A stretch of DNA of 64,000 nucleotides from Emergomyces orientalis (GCA_002110485.1 MOWL01000092.1:372001-436000), one strand, 5' to 3'; shown: positions 1 to 12,186, counted from the stretch's first letter. A program made the numbers and translations. Notes: generated by a model not told the origin, from the sequence alone.

Positions 1-785
1 TCATTATGGGGAACGGCAAGCGAGTCGGGGGGAAGAATGCGACCAAACTCCTTTAAACCCTCTACACATGGAAACTGTCAATTAAGGTAGGCATCAATGT
101 AAACTAACAAAAGAATAGGACATACTTCTTGGTCGATAGCGAAGCATCGCGCGGGCAAAGGGCGCTTCGTCCATTTGCCGAATAGGCAGATGGAACCCAT
201 GCTCGCTTTCTTCTATTTCTCTACCCTCTCCAAGGCTGTGAAATATTACTGAGTGCGTAAGTTAATTACAAAATCCAAGGGGACTTACCTTGTTAAATGA
301 TATATTTTGCTCCATTTCGTTGTTTTGCCTGAAATATCTGTGACCGGTTTGAAACAAGTTGGGCCACCCCCCATATTTCGACACAAATCGTACCGATTTC
401 CGGATTTGGCGATAATACGTTGCTGTTCTCACCTGAAGGACGTGATTGTATTTTCCTTTTAATAGTATGGCTTTTCCAAGTGTCGGCCATTTTCAGTAGA
501 GCAGGCTCCACCCCAAATGTACACCAGAGGATGATCACCATTACAAAGGCGCAACAACCGGCGTTCTTTCTGGCCATCAATGGTAAGTTCACAGGCAATG
601 GAATGAAAAGTGCCACGTAGAAAGCTACTCCCTACAACTATTTGTATGGAGTATTCAGAGCCGGACTTTGATTCAATGTACCTGGTGGCGTTGCCTGTTT
701 CGTCATCTTCGCCAGTGTCGTATTCTCGAGCAGGGTTTCCATCAACCAGGACAGAAACCTCAGCGAGGTTGTTAATATTGATCAT
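1..785 (-). pseudogene. DUF7918-type fungal protein, decayed and cut by the window edge
   Basis: Translating the minus strand gives consecutive pieces that look like one DUF7918-family protein of unknown function, but in different frames. The likely start is the ATG at 785, opening an N-terminal domain (AEVSVLVDGNPAREYD, then ATRYIESKSGSEYSI) that runs into a stop at 459. A second frame continues to about 293 (IGTICVEIWGV). A third frame crosses a good intron (donor at 288, acceptor at 236) into EAPFARAMLRYRPRS near 130-170. A further piece (LKEFGRILPPDSLAVP) reaches the window start. At least two or three frame changes are needed that introns do not explain. Family assignment rests on the N-terminal pattern and the C-terminal PFA..RYR pattern, recalled rather than searched. 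Sequencing error is the main alternative to decay. Confidence 0.5.
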
Positions 786-3055
786 GCCGAGAACAGCAGA
801 TAACAATAAGACTAGTACGATTCGAAGACACTCTGGTTGATAGAGAATAGCAATGCGCTGCGAAGAAACAAAAACCCTGGACAGGATTCTCGAGAAGGCT
901 TGAAAAAGTATGAAAATGAAGGATGCCGAAAAAGGTGGTGAGGTTGAAGTGAACACCAAAGGGCACATAGCAAATACTGCCTATTTAAATAACCTTGCAC
1001 TAAGTTATTTATTTTCTAAATTTCCGGGACTTTGAGGAAAGAAAGGCACATTTCTTGAGTGGTATCATCCATACAATGAAGCAATTGGGCAATCAGGCCA
1101 TCCCCATCGGTTTAAAATCACATAAAGCTCTGGCCGCTGGGAAGGGGCGCAAGCTGTGTACTTGTTCACCTCCCTCTGGTAAGACCCTTAAAATCACAGA
1201 AGAGGGTGCTCAGCTGGGCATCAAGATCTCAATAGATCATGCTTCAAGTGTCATTCTTGGTATCGGCAGATCAGTGGAAACAGACCATGGGCTGATGCAG
1301 GAAGTTTCTGCGGCAAAAGTTGTCTGCCATCGGCAACGGCCGACCAAAGGCGGGTAACTAGTGGCTGGATATCGACCTTCATGCAAGCGCATTGTGGCCA
1401 GCCGTTTCCGACAAAAAACTCTAATACTCGCGAGTCTCGCGTTGGGAAATGCTCCATATCTGGAATGTCATTTAGCGTCGGGAGCATGCGTTGGTAGCAG
1501 GGGCCTCAGGAACTAGTATGTTAGCGATGGCTCCAACTCTTATTTCAAGTGCATGTAATCTGTAGTATAAAAAAAACATCCGAATCCCTCAGAATGTCCT
1601 GTCAGAGCGTGGTAAGCTGCAGCTGTTTGGGGTTTACCCTAACAGAGCAACGATTTGGATCCCGCTATTGGCACACGCTGGATAATTATGACAACTCTAA
1701 CATATTCTTTAGGCTGCTTAAAAATTGTTACTATGCCCATGTGGAAATTAGAGTACTTTCTCTCCTCTTGGATTGCTTCATGTTAAAAAATGAAGATTCA
1801 GTGCTGAGTGGGAGGACTTACTCTCACATCCATCGTTCATCACAGGCAAGGGATAATGCATGTCCAGGGACCATTCGGTCTCGTCAGGGCTGGTATCTTG
1901 GAATAGCAGAGCGAGGAGTTCAAACCTGGCACTACACTAGGGAATTACGTGAGGTGCGAGGAGCAAAGACAACAATGATCTGCATTGCTTCCGCCCTATG
2001 AAAGAACAGGCGGTTAAATTAATCAGAACCTTCGCCGCATCCCTTTCATATCTCAACGCTGAGACACCAACCCAACGAACTTTAAACAGGAACTAGATAG
2101 TGGGCGCTTTTGGCAACTAGCTCTAATCTCAATGTCCGGGCCTACAAACATTTCAGAACGACTCTAACCGAAGGGAATGGGAGCAGCTACCATGATACAT
2201 TTCCTCCTCCCTCGGGGTTTCTTCCACACCAAGGAACCACCGCTTTTTTAAAATATTTTCTACAATGACTAGACCCATAAACGAATGCAGCAAAGTCAAA
2301 GAAGAAAAAGCTAGTTGTCTATCAAACCGGATAAAGCCTTTATCTCATTTGACAAAAGTCGTCTCAAAGTTTAAGTGCACAAGATCTACAAGCAGAAACA
2401 GGTGGGTAACCTGAATATGACATGGCTAGTGGCTAACCGCCTTCAAGTTACATCTTACATAGTTGATGAAAACTCTTTGAACAAGGAATGTTCCCGACCT
2501 CACAACTAGCTGTTGATTTGAAGTTACCACTTCCGTGGCAATTCCAGTTCCAGCTACTCCCGGCATCCTCCATCTGTTATATAACCCCGTTTTAGTAAAT
2601 AATTCCCTGTCGGCATTACATCTCCAATTACCCGCCTTTTGCATGCAAGTAGCACGCTGCGAACTTAGGCTTTTGAAATACTTTTTTCTGTTCTTTTCTT
2701 CTTTTCTAAAATTGCTTTTCTTTGGTAGTTAAATCGTGTCAATCTTGCCGCAATTCAAGATGGCATACCCTTTTTTGGCAAGTCCCTTGATGCCTAGCTA
2801 GGACCCAAAGCTTGCTCGCTTTTACATAATAGTGCACCGTTCACTTTCTGGCTCCATCTACAGTGTAGGCAACAGATACAACGCTCTAACCCTCTAAGAA
2901 CGCTTGCACATAACTCCAGCGATCTACCTTGCTATCCTGAGGGACCTCCACTCAGGAGACTCAAAGATTATATTATCTCTTGAACATACAATACAAACAA
3001 ATCTCGATAAGAAAAAACCATGCAGTAAGTTCCTCTTTGATACAGGCTCAAACAT
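786..3055. other. Gene-free stretch between two relics
   Basis: Short open frames occur here (a minus-strand frame ending at 1251 and a plus-strand frame of 150 codons at 1549-2001), but neither shows a recognisable domain, splice extension or protein-like composition that I can defend. No tRNA, rRNA or clear repeat was seen. Confidence 0.4.
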
Positions 3056-4052
3056 ATGTCACTGATACTCTCTCCAAGCCCTGTATACATTGAAAGTGAA
3101 CACCTACAACCCTATCTGGACGAGAACAGCCACGATCGGCCGTGTGCCGTAACAATCCAAGAAGTACGCCAAACATCTACATCGTCTGTAATCCTCAGAG
3201 TTACTCTTGACAAAGATCTGCCAAGCTCAACCTGTGCTTCTACTCTAGATCTCTCGGGGGGAGCGGCTCCCGCACTTTCTCTGAGAAAGGGTGACCCCGC
3301 CCTCTTCAAAGTATTCGATCGCCGCTTCGCCTCCTCCACCCGCGAGAGCTTTAGACTACCACCAGCGAGCCCGACACAAACCTCCACTGACAAAGAGGAT
3401 GAAAAGGGAGAAGAGGATGACTTCCAAAATTACCAAATTAGCCGCTGCAACCTTGCGTCGAATATACCACTCGCTCTACAAGACAAGGCCCTAAAACTCT
3501 CCTTAGAGGAAGCAAGAAATGAAGAAGCCAGACGGCGCAACTTTCCCGTACATCTTGTCCACGAAGCCTGTCGAGATCGCTGCAGGCGCGAATGCGAAGT
3601 GTACCGTCGACTGTTCCACCTGCAAGGTACAGAAATACCCAAATTCTACGCCCCGTTTGACTACACGTCAGTTCCCGCGGCATTACCCATTCCTTCCAGG
3701 CTTTCTCAACGAATATGTTTCATGCATCTTCTTGGCCTGATACAGCTCCGATCATGTGTGCTTCGAGCGTGTTGAGCCGGAGGGCAGCGCTCTTGTCTCA
3801 GCTCAGGACTTCCCCGTCGTCTACTACAATGGCAAGCTACCCCCTGGAATTGATAAGGAGGCCCGTAGGAACATCTCTCGGGTCGTTAATAAAATGCGCA
3901 ACTCCAGGGTATACTTCGACCCCTTCCAGAAATTGCAGGCTCTGGTGCGGTTGATTCCGGTAAACCCTGTTGTTTGTGGTAGGGTGGGGTGCGATGTTGT
4001 GATGATCGATTTTTCGCAGGCAAGGCTGCAGGAGGGTGAGGATAAGGAGTGA
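3056..4052 (+). pseudogene. Fungal protein-kinase-like relic
   Basis: The frame opened by the ATG at 3056 encodes an N-terminal part (LFKVFDRRFASSTRE, later ECEVYRRLFHLQGTEIPKFY) that resembles the small protein-kinase-like or phosphotransferase-like family expanded in Onygenales. Around 3670 the homologous reading moves to another frame (FLPGFLNEYVS), which meets a TGA at 3738-3740 and then continues as DHVCFERVEPEG, GIDKEARRNISRVVNKMRN and DVVMIDFSQARLQ up to the stop at 4050-4052. The last element matches the metal-binding DF(G/A) segment of kinase folds. No intron of sensible length joins the two frames or removes the TGA. The gene is therefore read as inactive; kinase activity of any product is not claimed. 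A sequencing indel plus an unusual intron is the alternative. Confidence 0.5.
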
Positions 4053-5494
4053 ACAAAGAAGCGGCAAGCGCGGTTCTTCAGGTGGTGGTGGATTGGTTGA
4101 AACCTCAGAAAGAGTAGGGGTGGGTTGGGTATCAGGTAGATTCTGTGAAAGGTGTGAGGTAAAAATGATCATGGGGTGTGATGAGTTTGTCATTTGCTCA
4201 TGGAGTCTCATTCTTCTTCCCTTTTCGGTTTACTTTACTCCTCTCGTCTATTTAGATTGGGTGCTCAGATAATAGCCGAGAGGAGGACACATGTGTTTGA
4301 AAACTAATCAAACAGCCTTCGAGCACGATAACTGTTGTTCGACAACATTCCCAGGGAATATTGTCAAACATCAAGAACACGAACAGGGAAAAACGAGTTT
4401 AAAATTATTTTTCACCTACATGGGTTCACAAAAAGCTGTAAAATATTCCCCCTACTATAGCAACAACGCGTAAAACATTCTCAGGTGATATATTTGAATA
4501 TTCATAAAACAGCGACACGGACACAAGATTTTTCTACTGGTTCTCCCCAAAAAAATAATATTAAAAATAAAAATATAAAAATATAAAAATATAAAATGGA
4601 CTAGCAAATATGCTCGTATAGATGTTTATTTTGTATTTATATTTATGTACTTAATATATTTTGACGAATTGCAATCGAAAATAAGAGTTTATTAAAAGGA
4701 ATACAGGTTGCTCATTGTGCATGTGCGCTGTGGATCACCCCACCATTTATTTTGTTGAAAGAGATGTCCAGGGCAAAGGGTTCGTAAACAGAGAAAGATG
4801 GGGCTGTAAACACACAAATTTGACGACGCTTGGGAGAAGGTGACGGAACGGCAACTGTCATGAATAGTAATAAGCAGCAACGGCCGAGCATGTGCATGGG
4901 CGTATCCGTATCCGTAGACAATGTAAGTTATGTAGGTACACATTGACGAATGCACTGATGGATGGAAATAATAGTCATCACGGGGAACGACAAGCAGAGA
5001 AAGAGAATATGGAAAAGGAAGTAAAAATAAAATAAAATATGGGAAAGTGGGTGCTACGGAAGGTATCAAAACGCCAGATATTCAAGTCGCAACAAAAGGA
5101 AAAAGTCGAGAGGAAGAAAAATGAAAACCAAAATAAGGGGAAAAATAAAAAACCCTGGAGATGTGTTAGTCCAAGTGTGTCGGACATGGAAAAGTGATTG
5201 GAAAAAGTGATTTGACAAATAATGATGGGAAGAAAAGCAGAAAAATGTAAATGAAATAAACGCCAGTAGTGGGCTATGTATCAACTCTAATTCCCCATGC
5301 GGTGGGTATCGTAGCCGTGTCGTTAAGATAACAAAAGAAAAAGGGCAACGGTAAATGGTCCTGCTTCACTTGGGAGGATTTTATTCACCACAAGAGATGA
5401 TCTCAAAAAGGGCTGAGTAGACTTTAAACGAAGAACATGATAGCCAGAAGAATAAAAAAGGGTATGGTATCTTGGAGCGGCGGGCGATCTCTGA
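4053..5494. other. AT-rich intergenic stretch
   Basis: This is AT-rich DNA downstream of the kinase relic and beyond the 3' end of CUT8. It contains an imperfect ATAAAAAT-type tandem repeat at about 4563-4597 and purine-rich runs at 5000-5250. The open frames here are low-complexity and I see no gene. Confidence 0.5.
4563..4597. repeat. A/T simple repeat
   Basis: An imperfect tandem array of an 8-bp unit close to ATAAAAAT lies in intergenic DNA. It looks like ordinary simple-sequence DNA. Confidence 0.7.
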
Positions 5495-6498
5495 TCACCA
5501 AGGGCCGACCTTCAGTGGCATGCCACTGCCGTAAGTGCCAGAAAGGAGTTGCTGGCGTATCGATGAAGAATCCATAACCTGACTATTAGATGAATCTTGA
5601 TTACCTCCCATCCAGCCAAGGTTAGAACTAAGAGCGTCGACAGCATCCTGGAGCTTCCCTCCCGCCGTCTGGTTATGTTTTGAAAGCTTTTGATCCCAGC
5701 CGCCATATTGCAGCTGGATGCCACCACCCCGTTTTCCGGCCTCCCGAATTACCAGTATCCATGCTTTAGCCATCTCTTCATAAGCGGCATCCTTCTCCAA
5801 ATTATGCTGTGGTGTGTCCCATCTAGGAAGTCGATGTAGAATTTCGGTGGCACCGTCGAGGTAACTTAAGGCTGTCGAAACCTGAGATTCGTTGGGAGGT
5901 AAGAAGTGAGGTGTGAAATCACTCAAGGCGTCGAGAAGATTCACGATGTGCTGGCGGACACGATTATAGGCATAATCTGAAGAGGAATTCCCCCCAAGCG
6001 GGATAGAGGACTGGAGGGTTGATTGATAGTTGTTCAAAACCTGCAAAGCAGAGCTGACACTTGGTCGAGGAGCGGTATGTACAACTTCGGTTCCCAACTC
6101 GGGGTGTCTGTCACACATTGACCGTAAGACGGACCGAAGAGCGTCGGTGTCCAGCGTCTCCAGCAGACGGGATAGAGCCAAGGGGCGTCCTGAGATGTTT
6201 GGTCTCGGTCGTTTTATCTGACGAGGAGCAGGTAAAGGTCCCGGGGAAAATGCTGGAGAGTTCGAAGGAGAGGCGGACATTCGAATGTCATGGTCACTGG
6301 GGAGGTTATCATCCTCAGCTTTTCTTTTTCGGTTGCCACTGGGGTTGGTAGAGGACACTGGCAGTTACACAAGAGGTCAGTATTTCAGCAACTACATATA
6401 TTGCTCGTTAAGATGAACTCACTGGGCCAGGAGGGAGAGAGTCGACAGTGCTCGTAGAAGTGTGGAGGAACAGGGGGTGTTGCCAGCAGGCTATTCAT
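5495..6498 (-). CDS. CUT8: Tethering factor for nuclear proteasome Cut8/Sts1
   Basis: Cut8/Sts1 tethers the 26S proteasome inside the nucleus and supports nuclear protein degradation and mitotic progression. The model has two exons on the minus strand, 6498-6423 and 6357-5495, with a 65-bp intron, giving 312 residues. The first exon encodes the family's short conserved N-terminus (MNSLLATPPVPP, then LSPSWP), and the splice joins it to a Lys/Arg-rich nuclear-localisation-like segment (NRKRKAEDD, then IKRPRPN). The central part carries the conserved core LLETLDTDALRSVLRSMCDRHPELG, which is followed by helical sequence to the end. The splice junction creates the ATG codon just before SSTNPSG, so the second exon alone should not be taken as the gene. 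The downstream neighbour MTR4 lies on the same strand, upstream of it, about 0.9 kb away. Confidence 0.93.
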
Positions 6499-7383
6499 AT
6501 TGGGAGAAAGAAACAGGGAGAGAGGGAAGCCGAGCTGACAGCAACAGGCGGGAGGATGCCAGCAACGAACAGCAAGACAGGTACTTTGGACGCTGGTATT
6601 TGAGGGGGAGAAGAGGATGCAGAAGTTGCAGAGAGATTAGGAGAGGATGAGAAAGAGAGGAGAGTTGCAAGGGGAGGTAGCAGAATCAAAGAGGATGAGG
6701 TTGAGGAGGTTGAAGAAGTTGCAGGAAAGTTCAAGACCGTGAGTGGGGAGACACGAGGTTTATTTGGGTGTGGTATTGGGTATTGGTATTTTACATGGAC
6801 AGCCCATGTCACCGCCCAGGGCGAGGTATTGTTACACCAATGACAAAACAGAACAAACACTTATTCGGTTGCAACGGGCAACATCAGCACCCAGATTACG
6901 CAGTCAATACACCGTTTCAATACTCCTTACACTATGGCTAACTGCAGGCATCATCATCGGCTCCAAACAGGGCGATGATAACCTAACTCGATTTCAACAG
7001 CGTATTCATGCACAAATCAGTATGTTATCTGTAATGGGCATGATATTGCCGATATTCGGTGGAAATTCTAGTTATTTGCTAATAAACACCAAGGTGGGAA
7101 ATCGGAAACCCGGGGCGGGAAAAGAAAAATGAAAAGAAAGTGGGCGGTCAGACCCATACAAAGTTCCCCTTTCCCCAGAATGGTTAAAACACGGCCTGAA
7201 CTCCAGATAATGCGATGCAGTGCGAGACCTTGTACGTACAGTACCTCCAAACATTACACGCAATCATGAGATGGAAGATGGGCATGCAAAAAGTAGAAAA
7301 GAAGTAGTAGCAACAAAGGCAACATATAGGGCCAGGCAGATGCCGTACTGCGAGGCAGGTACTGGGGTTGAAGTTGGTCAGTT
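6499..7383. promoter_or_regulatory. Intergenic DNA upstream of CUT8
   Basis: This 0.9-kb stretch separates the CUT8 start from the MTR4 stop, both on the minus strand, so it must hold the CUT8 promoter and the MTR4 3' end. Near the CUT8 ATG it is purine-rich on the plus strand (CT-rich on the coding strand), typical of fungal leaders. The 129-codon plus-strand frame at 6743-7132 shows no protein features. Confidence 0.5.
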
Positions 7384-10300
7384 CTACAGGTATAGCGATT
7401 GTGCCGCAACGATATCCCGCTTCACCATCTCAAGAGACTTCTCGAACTTCTTCTCCAAATCTTCGCTGCCCATTACCTTCGCCGCCTGGGCCATCTGCCG
7501 CATGCACTCCTCTAAGCGACGGAATGTGCGGATCAAGCTTCCCTCGTAAACATCCGTCATTTTGCTGCGATGGGAAACACAAGTTAGTAAAAAAGCAAAA
7601 GCAGATGAAATATGCCTAGTAGAAAAGTATCGGAAATCGAGGAAAAAGTCTTACCAAATTTGTGCAAATGACTTCCCCTTCGCCCATTCATATATGACCT
7701 CCATCAACTCCCATCGGAATCCCTTCACGTATTCGTCCTCGTTTACCGCGAGCTTGGACTCCTGCGACACCTTGGCAATAATCCTCGCCTGAGCTTGGAT
7801 ATCCCTCAGTGGCTTAGCGAGCTCTTCCTTGGAAATTGGCGGTGCCTCTTTGGAGCTTTCCTCAAAGACAAACACGCTAAGGACCGCTGCACACTGTTCA
7901 GGCGTGAGGTTATTGAAAAACCCGTTAAAAAGCAGTTCGCTCAGCATCAGCTCGTCGCCGCTGCTGATCTCGCATGCGACACGAGCCTTTAGTTGCACAA
8001 CTTCTGCTTCGTTGATGAACTGGAAGCGGCGAAGTACACGTTTGCGGCATTTTAACTCGTCCAATTGAATAATCGACATGGCTTCTGTAATCTTCTTTTT
8101 TGTCGCTTTGATTTTTGATGCAAGTTCGGTTTTTGCCGCGTATTGGTCATATAGTTCTGGAAGTCGGGGGGAGTTATGAAGTGGGTTAGATATTAGACGC
8201 GATTCTAATACTTCGATTTTCTGCTCCAGAAATTAGCACATATGTAAAGAAATTGAAAGTTAAAAAGCTGCTGCAGTGCGTACCCGAAGGAGCTTCTTAA
8301 AGGAATCATCCTTTATACCCATGTCTTCAATGGGGTCCAAAAGGGGAACTCCATCAGGGAATCGCCTTTGAACCTCCGCAATGTGTTTATTAGCCTCATT
8401 CCTTGTACTAATTGGCTTGAGGTCTTGAGGCAAACGAATCCTAACATGGGCGATTGTTTTTACGCAACCAAGTAGGACAGGAACCACTTCTAACTTGAAT
8501 TTCCCTCCCGGTTGGGAAGGTCGAATCCCAGGAGGCAGAGGTTGTTGACCGGCTTTCGTTGGGGAAGACGAGTCCTCCGCGACTTGTAGCAAGACGTCGA
8601 CAATAAAACTTTCATGAGGGGGATATTCTTCATTCGGGGCATTTCGAGGAGGTTTTCGTTTTTGGCAGTGGACAACAGCGCCCCAACCAAAATCGTAGTC
8701 CATGTATTGTATTTGAACAAGGCGCCCGGGCTGCATGTAACGTACACAGTAGTTTGGAAGACTGATCACGCTACGCATATCTGAAGTGTATGTGGCAATG
8801 TTTTGGCGCAGCTCATAATATTCCCGGATCGTCCCTTCATCGGGAATTACCATGCCATTATGCTCTTTCTCCAATTCGGCGAGTTCTACTGCTGTTAGAG
8901 GGAAAAATTATTCGTAAAAAGGGGTATTGAACACATACCTCTTTCTAATCCCGCTACACTCGCCGCATTTTGGAATTGATAAAAGCATCGCTCCAACATA
9001 AACTCAGGTGATATACCCTCCACCCGTAGCAGGTTCAATATCATGTTATAACCCAGATAAAAAGCCGAGTTAAGCTTGTCTTGCTCTCCGCGGACAATTT
9101 CCTTCGCAACCGTTGGATCCATTTCTTCGTTGATCATCATAATGACAATACCGCGATCGTCAAGGCCTCTACGTCCAGCACGACCAGACATTTGCACAAA
9201 TTCAGAGGGAGTAATCCAACGCTGGCTTACACCGTCGAATTTCCGAACACTTGTGAAAACCACCGTCTTGGCAGGCATGTTTAGGCCGATAGAAAAGGTC
9301 TCTGTGGCGAAAAGTACCTTGATCAATCCTTCCTGGAAAAGGATTTCAATAGTCTCCTTGAGGATGGGGAGAAGACCCGAATGGTGGACCCCGATCCCTA
9401 GGCGAAGTAGTGGTAGTATATGTTTGATCTGCGGCAGCTCCTTGTCCTCATCCGAGAGCATCTCAATGGCACTATTGAAAACCTTGCTGACCATCTCCTT
9501 CTCTGATTCATCGTTAAATGCCATCTTGCTCATCTGGAGCGCAAAGGCCTCACATTCCCTCTTGCTAAAACTGAAAACGATAACAGGGTTGTAATTCTTA
9601 AGCATAATCATCTTCACGATCTTGTAGATATCGGATGGGCCTTTATTACTGTCTCCTTTATTAGTCTTTTTGTCTTTACCTTTACCCTTCCTCTTAGCCA
9701 TCGCATTCGCTGGATCATCTCCTTGTTTCTCGGCAATCGTCTCCATCGCCTTGTGGAAATTCTCCTCACGGAACACTCCTTTTTCGTCGACGACAAGATG
9801 GATTCCATCAGCACCAGCAGGGAAAAAGTAATGTTGTAAAGGGGTTGGTCGGAAATCAGTGTAAACGACGTGGCACGGTTGGTTGTGCATTTTGGTGATC
9901 CATTCCGCAAATTGCATCGCATTCGGAATCGTTGCGGAGAGGAAAACATATCTAACTTTGTCCGGAAGAAGAATAATAGTTTCTTCCCATACAACACCAC
10001 GAGCTGCGAAGATGTTAGCACCTCAAACGCTTAGGGAAGATTTCTTGGCTCAAGGAAAACTCACTCTTGTCTCGCATGTAATGTATCTCATCGAAAACAA
10101 CCCAAGCCACCTCACGCATGATTTCTGAACCTCTGTATAACATAGATCGCAAAATCTGCTACCCATTAGCGCATCCTATGTAAAGACCGCACTGAAAATC
10201 CTACTTACCTCAGTCGTCATGACGAGACATGTCGCCGTAGGGTTTATGGTTACATCGCCAGTCATCAATCCCACATCACCAAATTCAGCAGCAAATTCTC

Positions 10301-10946
10301 GGTATTTCTGGTTGCTCAGGGCCTTGATAGGACTTGTATAGATAACCCGCTGGTTATTTTTCAAACTCTGCGCAATAGCGTATTCTGCAACTACGGTCTT
10401 TCCAGCACTAGTATGAGCGGATACCAGAACACTCTCCCCCCTCTCAATCGATGCGATTGAGACTTGTTGGAAGGGATCAAGAGTGAAGCTCCATGTCCTG
10501 GCGGGCGTCTCTGGCGGTTTGTGCTCTGATATCGGGACGTAGGGGTAATCTGGAGGCAGCGCGACCTGATGTCGAACTTGATGTGATAGTACAACAGCTT
10601 TAGTATCCTGCGTCCCTTGAAGACCGGCGGAGCCTGCAATCTCGCGCGACTGCTCGGTTTCGAATGTATCGGCCACGACGGTCTCTGGCTCTGGCTGGAG
10701 ACGCTGCCGCTTTGGGTCGGGTTGTCCATTTTGCAGCTCGGGCAGTTCCGCTGCACCCACATCCTCCATTGGGGTATCTACAATTTGTCCATTCTCTTGG
10801 CCGTTCACCGCACTGGAACCATCCTTCACAACACCATTTGCCTGTCTCTTTCTGTTCTTGTCCTTCTTCGCTCGAGGCTTGGAAGGTTCCTGGGGAGGAA
10901 TCCCGGAGGGAGGCTTATCCTCGAACACGTCGAACAGGTCGTCCAT
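7384..10946 (-). CDS. MTR4: ATP-dependent RNA helicase Mtr4/Dob1
   Basis: Mtr4 is the nuclear DExH helicase of the TRAMP complex and exosome; it unwinds RNA for 3' processing and decay. Six exons on the minus strand: 10946-10209, 10155-10065, 10003-8939, 8891-8284, 8220-7655 and 7564-7384, giving about 1082 residues, close to yeast Mtr4. Visible in order: an acidic/basic N-terminus, Walker A SAHTSAGKT (residues 176-184), the DEIH box (268-271), VFLSATIPNA, the motif VI region MSGRAGRRGLDDRG, the long KOW/stalk insertion, and the C-terminal DSHCT helical domain ending SFAQICKMTDVYEGS into the last exon. All introns are 47-90 bp. The fourth exon has a CAG-CAG tandem acceptor, so its start may be 8891 or 8888. 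The gene is divergent from COX8 across a 0.4-kb promoter. Confidence 0.97.
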
Positions 10947-11348
10947 GGCGGGCAGACAGAACTCTGGAATCTGTTTGGATCCTCAGACTCTATTTTAATA
11001 GAAAGTCCTCGGCTCCGTCTTCAGCTGTTGCGAAAATGCCCAAAAAGAAAAAGAAGAACTGGTCGGTGAAACTTCCCCGATTTTGATTTTCCATAGCATT
11101 TTTCTGGTAGGGTTGGTTAAATGTCACGTGGGGAAGTATCCGCTGAGTCATCCCCTATTCTTGCTGGTTCCGAAACAGGCTAAGCTCAGAAATCGAGGAT
11201 CCCGACGACGCATTTCTGGAGACATTCTGTATATTCTCGATTATCAAGACACAATTCAGGTCAATTCTGCCTCAACAGGACTCTCCAAGGTACGGCCCAT
11301 ATCCAAATTGCATCCGCCTCTCAACTACTCACTAACTGGCTGCTCAAG
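10947..11348. promoter_or_regulatory. Shared promoter of MTR4 and COX8, with a likely COX8 leader intron
   Basis: Only 402 bp separate the two divergent start codons. A probable COX8 leader intron runs 11290-11348: donor GTACGG, branch-like CACTAAC near 11328, and acceptor AAG directly against the COX8 ATG. A tiny plus-strand frame starting at 11036 (MPKKKKKNW) ends after 16 codons and is not called as a gene. Confidence 0.55.
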
Positions 11349-11702
11349 ATGCTCGCCCAATCTGCAACCCGAGCCAGAATGGCCACTACTGTTGCCCGCC
11401 GCGGCTTCCACTCTACACGCTCTCAGATGGCCAGTCCTTTTCACTACCCTGAAGGCCCTCGCAGCAACCTCCCGTTCAACCCTTTGACAAAACGCTTTGC
11501 CTGGAGATACTGGGGATTCATGGGTAAATGAAACTTGCTGGGTGTTACATTTCACGAGATTCGATTGCTAATAACGCTTCTAGGCGTGGGTTTCGGGCTT
11601 CCTTTCGGGATTGCTGGTAAGCTTATCTACACATTCGTCCCTATAATGAAACGCAATTGACACAATGGTTAAATAGCCTGGCAAATTAATAAAACTAAAT
11701 AA
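11349..11702 (+). CDS. COX8: Cytochrome c oxidase subunit VIII (COX7C family)
   Basis: This is the small single-pass subunit of mitochondrial complex IV, homologous to yeast Cox8 and animal COX7C. Three exons, 11349-11523, 11584-11616 and 11677-11702, give 77 residues. The first exon has an Arg-rich mitochondrial presequence (MLAQSATRARMATTVARRGF, then HSTR) followed by the conserved SPFHYPEGPRSNLPFNP and the start of the membrane helix (RYWGFMG). The 33-nt middle exon supplies VGFGLPFGIA and the last exon WQINKTK. Both coding introns are 60 bp and have CTAA-like branch points. Any single-frame reading misses the C-terminal half of the membrane helix. The length and pattern fit the family well. 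Confidence 0.93.
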
Positions 11703-12186
11703 ATATTCTCTGGATGTGTTGTTATTCGGGTCCGATGTGTGGAGAGTTGGGTGACAAGGAAGCACTGCTTGGTGGTGGAAATGGATGAATCATTATCATA
11801 TTGTACTGTACAAAGCTAGAATTTCTATGAAAACAAATCTCCCTTATATATTGTGGTTGCCTTTCACATATTACCATAATTGAAAATGCGTAAACTGCAT
11901 GGCGTTGTTCCCCGTATGTTGTGCTTAAATTGGGATTGATTTATTTAATACAAGCGTGATTTTCGGGCAGCCTGTGGATGAAGTCATTGGGAAATTCGTC
12001 CCCTCACCCAAAAGAAAAATTTAACTATTTCCAAAGCTCCTAGAGAACCACACACAACCCCCCACCAACAACTCAATAATCAGCCTGTAACACCGCCATA
12101 TTAAAGATAATCTTTATGGCATAATATTTGAATTTAAAAATACCGGGTATTCGAAGGTGTGGGCGGAGAAATCGCGCAATATAAAA
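11703..12186. other. Intergenic DNA between COX8 and ELP1
   Basis: The two genes are in the same orientation. The stretch is AT-rich and must contain the COX8 3' end and ELP1 promoter. I see no other gene or distinctive element. Confidence 0.5.

Noticed and set aside
1251..2001. Open frames at 1251-1487 (minus) and 1549-2001 (plus)
   Set aside because: No domain, splice partner or family similarity was recognised, and composition is not clearly coding.
6743..7132. A 129-codon plus-strand frame between CUT8 and MTR4
   Set aside because: It lies in promoter/3' DNA, has no conserved segments, and lacks credible splice or family evidence.
11036..11086. Short frame MPKKKKKNW in the MTR4/COX8 promoter
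   Set aside because: Only 16 codons; the nuclear-localisation look comes from an A-rich run.
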